From Hymenopus coronatus (Eukaryota > Arthropoda > Insecta > Mantodea > Hymenopodidae): a DNA stretch of 64,000 nt. Each line of letters opens with the position of its first letter. Position 1 is the first letter of the stretch. Location of the stretch: NCBI GenBank assembly GCA_030762935.1, contig CM060880.1, positions 19,585,001-19,649,000 of the forward strand. Direction: 5' to 3'. Shown here piece by piece: positions 55,926 to 64,000 of this stretch. The position numbers and the translations under genes are program-made. The notes under the pieces were generated by a model. The model was given only the letters and a program-made list of their open reading frames with translations, had not been told where the DNA came from and did no database searches.

Positions 55926-57625
55926 AACAAATAAAGATCTGTGCACTATGTCCATCTACAAAGAGCAAAAGAATTAACAACCTTTAAACATTAAATTTGA
56001 TATAAAACCGTGACATCTTGCAAGGATGCAATGCAACTATAGACAAAATTTTCATTTTCAACTCAGAAACACTTCATGATCAAATGTCACACATCTATAC
56101 CATTTGTGATGAACAAAATATAATCTATATTGCAAAATCTATACTTGTCGGAAGATGACAAAGTATTACAAAAATATTGTGTTATACATATTTATATGAT
56201 TCAGTTGAAACGGCGAAAGCTTCATTTGGAGGAAATAATTATTAAAGGTTATTAACTGCCTCTGGTAGTTTATCGTCGCAAAGTTAATGGCTTAAAAATA
56301 CCGGAAATGACATATAATGAACCTATAACCTAAAATTACTGACAAATGATCTATAAAAGGTCATTAAATATATGGCAATGTGAGAAAAAATAGTTATTGA
56401 AATCAATGGAAAGACCTCAAAATTTGCTATTGCTACAGCGTTTTCCCTTTAACTACATCAAAATTTTCAGAATAATGTAAAAGACCAAAGTCAGAACATT
56501 GCAACTATGGGTAACAAAAGAAGCTAAATTACGACACTTCTGCAATGATCATAAAAGTTTATTCTGATGGCGAAAGAGGAAAAATACAACAAAAGAATAT
56601 TAATCCCCTAAAAAATGGCCACTAGATATTAAAATAACCGAAACTGCAGAATAAAAATTGCCTTTCTCGTTCGTCTGAAGGACAACGTATGTATGCAATA
56701 CCCGATATCTTCTGCGATGGCATTTCATTAACTTCTGAGCCCTGCTCCTTAAGTGTTGACTGAGATATCCTGCTTGATTTATAAACAGCTCTTTGTAGTC
56801 TCAGCCTTCTGGTTGAACAAAATACACATTGGCGCATTACCTAAATCATTCCACGCATATACTTGTCCCAATCGATAAAAATGTTTGTTTTTTTGGCTTC
56901 TTTCATCTCGTCTAAGTTCAGCTTCTTCCTATGGCTAACGTCGCTACCGCGCCATGAGAATTCCTTAATGAACTTTCAGTAACACAGTTGCCCCAGGATA
57001 GTTACACATTTCTACAGGCTTTATAATTAGTTTCTATTATTTTATTACAGTTGAAACAATCATGTCTGTCCGTTATTCAGACTTTGCATCTTCCGCTGTT
57101 ATCCAACAGAATGTAAGGCATAACCTCAAAATTTGTAATGAGCACATTACTGACAGATTGCCGATTCATTCGATATATTGAAAAAGGCTTACTTGGGAAT
57201 AAGTGGCTATCAAAATGAACGGCAAATTTGGCGACCTAAAGTGTTTTATTTCTGATAGAGGTTACGTTTCTGTCAAAATCACTAACGCACGCCTTTCAAT
57301 GCCTTCCTCCACAAACTCGTAAAGACGCACAACCTTAGCCACGCAGGATGCACCTTAAACTTCTCGTTGGAATGCAACCAACCAGTATACCTACTGTTTG
57401 CATGGTGTATACACAGGCGTTCGTTCTACAAATTGCATCCATTATTAAAATATAATTTATGGGTTAATCTAAAACAGTTTAATTATTGTCGTGTGAAAAA
57501 TCGTCATCTGTAGTAATAGCAAATATCTCATTAAAACTGCCAATGCGGTTCAATTTTATTCAGAGTAACTATTTCAGGTGACTGCAAAAAAATCGATATA
57601 TGCTAAAAAGCTACGATTGCTAAGA
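55926..57625. other. unique intergenic DNA, no gene seen
   Basis: This is mostly AT-rich, with no repeat or supported gene. Confidence 0.5.
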
Positions 57626-57626
57626 G

Positions 57627-57866
57627 ATGGTCAGGAAGTATAATCTATTAAACTCGGTGGTGAAACCATTTGACAATAGTAAATACAAAATAGGAAGAAT
57701 AGCAACGAATCAGCCATGCGGAGTGGACAGGATGCTAGACGATAAAGTGGTAAAGGAAGCTCTAAAGAAAGAAGCAAGGAAGAGATTACTGAAAGTTTTG
57801 TCACTGTATAGTGCGGAAACTTTTACACCGCGAATGTTTAATGGATTGAATGTATTTGAAACGTAA
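57627..57866 (+). CDS. small open frame, unrecognised
   Basis: A 79-codon frame has a coding-like mix of residues, including the basic-amphipathic stretch KVVKEALKKEARKRLLKVL, which could form a helix. I do not recognise a family. It ends 22 bp before a PAL840 copy begins. It may be a retroelement or gene scrap cut by that insertion, or chance. Confidence 0.2.
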   Translation: MVRKYNLLNSVVKPFDNSKYKIGRIATNQPCGVDRMLDDKVVKEALKKEARKRLLKVLSLYSAETFTPRMFNGLNVFET

Positions 57867-57888
57867 AGGCAGTTTGTAAAACTAAAAA

Positions 57889-58713
57889 TCTGATGTGTTC
57901 CATTCACATGACTTTCTCATTATCTCTGCAACAAATTATTCTTAAAATGCTTTTGCTTCTATTTACTTCATGCTAACCGAGAAAAAAATTGCAGAAATAG
58001 TCTTATTACTTGCTTCCTTGTAAGTAGAAGCGAAATAAGGGAGTACCGTAGGTTAAAGTGATAGTCAAAAGCTGGTTGCTATGTGACTGAAGTTCCTTTG
58101 TAATGAACAGGAGTTGACAAATTCCTGTATAAGAAAAGTGTACGTTTTTCAAAACTGAAATCACAAACAAAGAATGTCTCAAAAACGATCAACTCCACGA
58201 AAAAAAAATGTATATGACATCAATTGTGTTTAAACGTTCTCTACATTTTTTGCATTATAAGTATTACGGTTTAGCACTTATGCAAGATTCCCTAAAATAC
58301 ATCCAGAATAAAGTAGCCTTCAGAGGCAATTCCCAGAAAACTCAAGATATACATTTTATTTTTCAGGTAAATATCCTTAATATACGATATTTTAATCAAA
58401 ATCATTAGATATTTTTTACAAAATTTAAATTTTCGAAAAAAAGTTCCGTGTAAAGGGTAGTTGAGGTGGAGGAATTTTCTTGAAAATCTTCGTGTCGTAT
58501 CCTTGGAAGATATTAAACTTAAATACCAAGTCTGGTATTTAACGGTCTTTTCGCTTTTGAGCTATGCTGTCCACAGACACACACGGGCCTCTTCCTAAAA
58601 ATGTTTTTTTTTTATTCAGGGGGACCCAAAACATATATTTCCGATGAAATGTTGGTATCGAATTTTTAGATGGAATGTAACACCTTCTCTATACACTATA
58701 GAGAAAGTAAAAA
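57889..58713 (+). mobile_element. PAL840 copy, full length
   Basis: It starts with the exact family start TCTGATGTGTTCCATTCACA and ends with a shortened hairpin (CTTCTCTATACACTATAGAG) and AAAGTAAAAA. It is 825 bp. The loss of the loop has left two perfectly paired 7-bp arms. Confidence 0.95.
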
Positions 58714-59399
58714 TACTGAATGGCAGTGTAAGAGTCGGCTAAAGGACAATACTGCAACTGAAGAGAAAGAGCAAAGAAACTGAGTACTGAAATTTCGGGA
58801 CGGAATATGGAAAATATTAATGTAAAGGGTTCACATGTGGAGACGAAGAGTAAGAATCCCTTGTTTTTCAGAGAATAAAACTGATTGGAGTAAATAGACA
58901 CATGCCTGGTCCTTCTCAGCTGATCTGACAGCAACTTCATCAAATCCGTCCACATCCTACAACGCTTGTTAGCACATTTCAAAGCCATATAGAGTCAAGA
59001 CAAGACAGTGCACTGCATGCAAATGGATTCCTCTAACCAACTTGCGCAGCTATTAATTCCATACATATTCACTTCCACGCCTTTTTTGTTTTCCTTCCTT
59101 GTGAAGCGTTGTAAATTACCGTTATATTCTCTTAGGTCAGCCGTGTATTTCCAAATCTAAAGCATTCAGTACTTACAAGATCAACATAATGAGAATCGAC
59201 AACACTTGCAGAATGAAAGTGTTCTCTAAACCAGCAATTCTGGGCGGAAAATCACTTCAACTGTCTTGTCAGTTGCACAACTTTTTATCCCCCCCCCACT
59301 TCTGTGCATCGTTTCATGGGTAGTGATCTCCAATAAATTCTTCATCCTGCCTTTGAAAGACTACGGGTTAAAGTGGAAGAATTGAGGCAGTTTAGAACA
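58714..59399. other. intergenic DNA, no gene seen
   Basis: This is unique sequence with a C run at 59291-59299. Confidence 0.5.
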
Positions 59400-59567
59400 G
59401 TTTGATGTACTGCAATCACATGATTTTCTCAACCAACAGTTTTACAAAATTGTCTTACAAAACCTGTCCTTCTGTCTGTTTCTTGTTAATCGAGATAACT
59501 TTCATTACACATTTCGTCGTATGTATAAGGATACACAGTTTTAAAGCGATAGTCAGATATTTAAAAA
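59400..59567 (+). mobile_element. PAL840 start fragment, host of a nested insertion
   Basis: A diverged plus start (TTTGATGTACTGCAATCACA, TTAATCGAGATAAC, TTTTAAAGCGATAGTCAGAT) breaks off at ATATTTAAAAA, where a near-consensus copy begins. Confidence 0.8.
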
Positions 59568-60344
59568 TCTGATGTGTTCCATTCACAAGACTTTTTCTAC
59601 ATCTCTGCAACAAATTATTGTTTAAAAGCTTATTCTTCCATTTCTTTCATGCTAATCGAGAAAACGTTTGCAGAAATATTCTTTTTGTCTGTCTCCCTGT
59701 AATTAGAAGGGAAATAGGGGAATACACTAGCCTAAAGTGGCTGCCATATGATTGTTGACACAGTCAAGTATGAGAGTTTTTTAAAGCTGAAACCATTAAC
59801 AAGGAATATCTCAAAAACGGTCTACTCCACGAAAAAATGTTTATAATATAAATTGTGTGTTTTAACGAGCTCTAAAGGTTTTATATAGTAAGTTTTTGCA
59901 TATCTCTTACGGTTTACCAGTTATGCAAGATTTCGCAAAATTCATCTAGGATAAAGATGTCTTCAGAAGCTATTCCCAGAAACCTCAAGATATACATTTT
60001 GTTTGTCATGTATATATCTTAAATATAGTGTTTAATCAAAATCGTTAGAGCTATTTTTGAGAACATCGAAATTTTCAAAAAATGTCCATGCAAAGGGTAG
60101 CTAGGGATGGGGGGATTTTTTTTAAATCTTCGTGTCGCATCCTTGGAAGATACCAAACTTAAATACCAAGTTTGGATTTAAGTGTCTTTTCGTTTTTGAC
60201 TTTTGCTATCCACATACACACAAGAAACTTTTTTTATTTTTGTTCATTTTGGGGGTCCGGTGAAATCTAGGTATCTAATTTTGGTTGCAATACAATACCT
60301 TCTCTATACACTTCGTACAGAGTATGTGTAGAGAAAGTAAAAAG
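59568..60344 (+). mobile_element. PAL840 copy, full length, nested
   Basis: It starts TCTGATGTGTTCCATTCACA and ends with the hairpin (TATACACTTCGTACAGAGTA) and GTAGAGAAAGTAAAAA. It is 777 bp. It is closer to consensus than the older fragment on its left. Confidence 0.94.
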
Positions 60345-61033
60345 CGGATCATTGTATAATTAGTAAAGACTGAAATTCCATTCATGTCCTTTGCTTGACC
60401 ACGAGATATGACGAACATTGACTAACCACTTATCTCTGAAATGATTAACGAAAAAATAATACAGAGGATGTTAATTAACTACACCGATTTTTTTCTTCAG
60501 AAAATAAGGAGGTGCCTCAAACAAGTAATATAAAATAGGCGACCTCTGATCTATGTTCAAATTTCCAAGTTACGGATGTAAGTTTCTAAAGTACCAGTAC
60601 GCCACGTCGAGAGCGCAACAAGAGTCACCTTTCTGGTGTAGATGGTTATGCCATCAACTTCTCGCAATAGGCAGTACTTCTTTTCGAGTTCGAATCTCTC
60701 CAGCAGCACTTCTTCGTATGGACTTATAACGAGTTCCTGAAAATCGATATTTTAAACTCGAGTATCAGTTTTAAAGATATTCCAAACCAGGTTTTCATCC
60801 GACTTTGATTTAACATCAACTTATCCGCATTTGAAACCAATTTAACACCCTATTTGATTACGTGATTGAACTAAATATACATATTTTATTTTTATATATT
60901 ACGAAGTATAAATGTATAGAATTATAGGAGTATAAGTGTAAATAAGTATAACAAAGTTGAGATAGACCAGAACAGAATAGCAATGTAACAAATAGTTGGG
61001 GTACTATCCAACGACAGTTTCAATAAAAATAAA
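60345..61033. other. intergenic DNA with a tRNA-like SINE head
   Basis: This is otherwise unique AT-rich sequence; see the entry at 60625. Confidence 0.5.
60625..60712 (+). mobile_element. tRNA-derived SINE head
   Basis: GTCACCTTTCTGGTGTAGAT with GGTTATGCCATCAAC resembles a tRNA A-box region. GAGTTCGAATCTC at about 60688-60700 is a perfect B-box match. It resembles the SINE-A head at its start, but the body that follows is not SINE-A. Confidence 0.65.
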
Positions 61034-61640
61034 TCTGTTCCATTCACATGACTTCTCTACCTCTCTGCAACAAATTCTTGTTAAAAAGCTTATGTTTCTA
61101 TTTACTTCATGTTAATCGAGAAAAAAATGAACAAAGATAGTCTTATTACTTGCTTCCTTATAGGTAGAAGCGAAATAAGGGAGTATAGGTTAAAGTATTA
61201 GTCGAAAGCTGGTTGCTATGTGACTGAAGTTCCTTTGTATGGACACGAGTTGGCAAATTCCTGTATGAGAAAAGTATACGTTTTTAAAGCTTAAACCAAA
61301 ACAAGGAATATCTTAAAAACGATCCACCTCACGAAAAAATGTACATAACATAAATTGTGTGTTTTAACGTGCTCTACACTTGTTCGTGTAGTAAGTATCT
61401 TCGTGTCGCATCCCTGGAAGATACTAAAGTTTAATATCAAGTTTGGTATTTTACCTACTTTTCGTTTTTAAGTTATCGCGTTTACAGACATACACGGACC
61501 TTCTTCTGAAAATGCTTTTTTCTGGATACAGGGGACCCCAAAACATATATTTCAGATAAAATCTCGGTATCGAATTTTGGGTGGAGTGCAATACCTTCTC
61601 TATACACTATGTACATAGTACGCGTAGAGAAAGTAATAAT
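61034..61640 (+). mobile_element. PAL840 copy, internally deleted
   Basis: It starts TCTGTTCCATTCACATGACT and ends with an intact hairpin and GTAGAGAAAGTAATAA. At about 61397 it jumps from GTGTAGTAAGTA straight to TCTTCGTGTCGCATCCC, losing about 230 bp of the middle. Confidence 0.94.
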
Positions 61641-61814
61641 GTACAGAAAAGAATCAGAGAGCTAAATATCCGGTCGTAAATCTGAAAGCCAATGTGCTTC
61701 AGTCTTCGTAGTCGCCCAAGAGACATTTTTATGTGGTTAAGATTTCAGTCAGTCTTTTGAAACAATTGCTTGTGCCCGGGTCGGTGGGCAGCCGCTATTC
61801 AATCACGTGACGAT

Positions 61815-62204
61815 CCTCTAGTGTCTTACTGTTTACCAGCCACTCAAAATAAGAGAACTTCATGGCTATCCCAGAAAATTCAGGATACCTACATAGATAC
61901 ATAAAAGGTTTAAAACATTTTAAACAAATTTTTTGAGAAAACAGAAAACGCGATTTTTTTTTTCGTGAATAGAATGAATGCGGATGGATGAGTTTCTGAA
62001 AATGTTTATATGCATCTATGTAAAACGATGAGTTAAAATACCAGGTAACTTTGTGACATAAAAACACCTTTATTTAAGAAGGCTCATTTAAATTATTGGA
62101 GCCTTAAAACGTGTATTTACGATAAAATCTCAGTATCTAACTTTTAGCTGAAATCCAATACATCTACTAACTCACTATAGGTAAGCAGCAGAAAAGGTAA
62201 AAAG
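61815..62204 (+). mobile_element. PAL840 relic
   Basis: A decayed plus copy holds CTATCCCAGAAAATTCAGGA, a disrupted middle, AAAACGTGTATTTACGATAA, ATCTCAGTATCTAACTTTTA and a terminal block GCAGAAAAGGTAAAAA. Confidence 0.7.
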
Positions 62205-64000
62205 TTGAAAATAGGATACTAAGATGAAGTGAACATTTTTAATATATAAACTGATTTTACAGAATTAATTATATTCATTAAAATGCATATGATTTTAGAA
62301 ATAATTACATAATCTAATGAGATTACCTAAAGTATCTATTAAATCAAAAGTAACTAAATGCTAATATAAAGAGGAAGAAAATACACTTTAGCTCAGATAA
62401 ATCGTTACAAGGTAATGTTAATTTCCTTCTTATGGCTGGTTCCACAAACTCAACGTTATAAGCAAAATCAGGCTCAATTATCTCAAATATAATATTTCTG
62501 AATTCATGCAATGATGATGATAATAATAATAGCTAAATAAATATTAGGATGGGAATACTTTTCTGTTGCTCAAGTCTATTAAAATAGTCTTATTATAAAC
62601 TTACTTTATAGAGCTTTATATGCAGATATATCCATTGGCTGTGGTGTAAATTTTAATAGTGTTACATAACCTAGAATTTACCCTTGACAGAAATTTCCTG
62701 CAATACTTATTGTAACCATTTACAAAAATGTTGTACTCATTTATATCGTGGGTAAAGCTTTATTGTAAAATGCCTCACTCACTGAAAAACTGTGCTTACA
62801 ACCTCCCATAATATTATATTTTTTAGTTGTGGGGTATTTAATGGTTTGTGTGAATTGCATAGTGTTTGGTTTACAAATGACTTCGGCCTGTTGCAAATGT
62901 CTTGCCCCATATTTAACTGCCACATGCATTAGCCTGATCTTATGACTGTTGTGGAATAGGCTATGCACTATGCGAAGTAGTTCCTTATTTAACATGATCA
63001 TTTACTTTAATAAATTCAGAGAAAATTGTCAAATTTACACTTTCAAAACTAGGCAAACAAAATATATTATTTAACAGAGTTAATGCATCTGAGGTGCATG
63101 TAAATTCTTATTAACTGCAACGGAAGATCCTTCACTTTAAACCTGCTTCTCAGGATGATGAAAGCAGATGCAGTGTTTAAAATTTCTTGACATTACGTTG
63201 CACAGGCCTTATATATAACCATTCAAATATGTGCATCAGCCAATCAGGAGAAAGGTTGAGTGTATTGTGTGCAGAAGAATGTCAATGGGGCATGCTTATA
63301 AGAAACAAGGTTTGAAAGGCATATTGGGTAACTTCATTCTAATTCTGAGATATGTCAGTGATTGGTGATAAGTGTTTTAAATGTTCAACATCTCTGAAAA
63401 TTACAATCCACAGAAAGAAAACAAGCAGAAAAAATTATATGCCCATCTGGAGTAATTTGGAGGTCTAAAGCATATCTGAACTTGCATAAAGTTGCAAAAT
63501 AATACAAAGATGTGTTCCATTTCATTTAAAAAAATAAAATTGAACAAGCTAATGTGAAGGGAAAAAGTTATTTTGCTTTAATAAAAGGTATACTTATTCT
63601 AATATCTTAATTTATTGCAGAGTTGCATGGAAATGTCCTATTCTCCAAATCCTTCCCCAAAATTGAATCAACTAAAACAGAATGATCCCTTCAGTTGGCA
63701 AAATATTCTGTTACAAATGTTGCCTAATCATATAATTATTTTACTGGGAAGCAATATCACTATCAGCTTTAATCCATATGTGCAGTATAAGAGACCGAAA
63801 CAATTATTCATACAACAGAAAGAATAAATTGGTTGTCAGTTAACATTCAGAACAGATGAAACAAAATGCTTAAATTGTTCAAGCATCACTTTCAAATTTA
63901 TTCTCATGTGTGCTTTTAAGCATGCCAAAAACATTATGGAGACAAAAAAGTAAAAGAGAGGGAGGAAACCATGTGCTTCTAAGCTGAGAGCTGTGAAGAA
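62205..64000. other. unique AT-rich intergenic DNA
   Basis: No repeat copy, SINE or supported gene was seen up to the right edge. Short open frames (62741-63001 minus, 63615-63827 plus) have no recognised motifs. Confidence 0.5.

Noticed and set aside
590..62204. CRISPR array or satellite array made of the regularly recurring blocks
   Set aside because: The recurring blocks are parts of dispersed ~840-bp elements in both orientations with irregular spacing, not short direct repeats with spacers.

Overview
This is a non-coding, repeat-rich stretch of an animal nuclear genome, with no bacterial-type gene layout. It is AT-rich and has many microsatellites, tRNA-derived SINEs with target-site duplications, and broken transposase pieces. 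The transposase relic at 6.3-6.7 kb is of a Tc1/mariner-like kind that is very common in arthropods, so an arthropod is my best guess; the species cannot be read from the sequence. I found no intact protein-coding gene. Only one GC-rich patch at the left edge (about 201-352, minus strand) looks like a possible exon.

The window is dominated by one non-autonomous repeat family, here called PAL840. Complete copies are about 800-860 bp. I count about 43 complete, partial or fragmentary segments on both strands, covering by hand count about 24 kb, a little over a third of the window. In the orientation used here ('+' means the palindromic end is on the right) a copy starts near TCTGATGTGTTCCATTCACA, followed by the block ACTTTCTCTACA. 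It ends with an imperfect palindrome centred on ACTATGTACATAGT, then the inverse block TGTAGAGAAAGT and a short A run. Subterminal inverted repeats plus a 3' hairpin resemble Helentron-associated (HINE/DINE-like) elements, but a MITE-like origin is not excluded. No PAL840 copy encodes a credible protein.

Layout: 0-2 kb, edge candidate exon and a PAL840 copy between direct repeats; 2-8 kb, mostly unique DNA with one PAL840 copy, a Tc1/mariner-like relic and a possible LINE RNase H scrap; 8-12 kb, four PAL840 copies; 13.08-14.19 kb, a TA-flanked DNA transposon with terminal inverted repeats and a broken PHD-like zinc finger; 15-21 kb, five PAL840 copies with a head-to-tail junction; 21-23.7 kb, low-complexity DNA and a SINE head; 23.7-28.7 kb, PAL840 copies and a short reverse-transcriptase-like ORF; 29.7-30.8 kb, two SINEs, one with a clean target-site duplication; 30.9-45 kb, the densest PAL840 zone, with nested, inverted and SINE-interrupted copies; 45-48 kb, AT-rich unique DNA; 48-49.7 kb, a pile-up of a possible Penelope-like scrap, three tRNA-like or SINE heads and two PAL840 copies; 50-62 kb, SINE pieces and further PAL840 copies; 62.2-64 kb, unique AT-rich DNA.

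The nesting gives a partial insertion order. PAL840 was active over a long time (copies range from near-consensus to barely recognisable), one SINE family inserted into an old PAL840 copy, and a younger PAL840 copy inserted into an older one. All alignments were made by eye; boundaries are good to roughly 5-20 bp in clear copies and worse in diverged ones.
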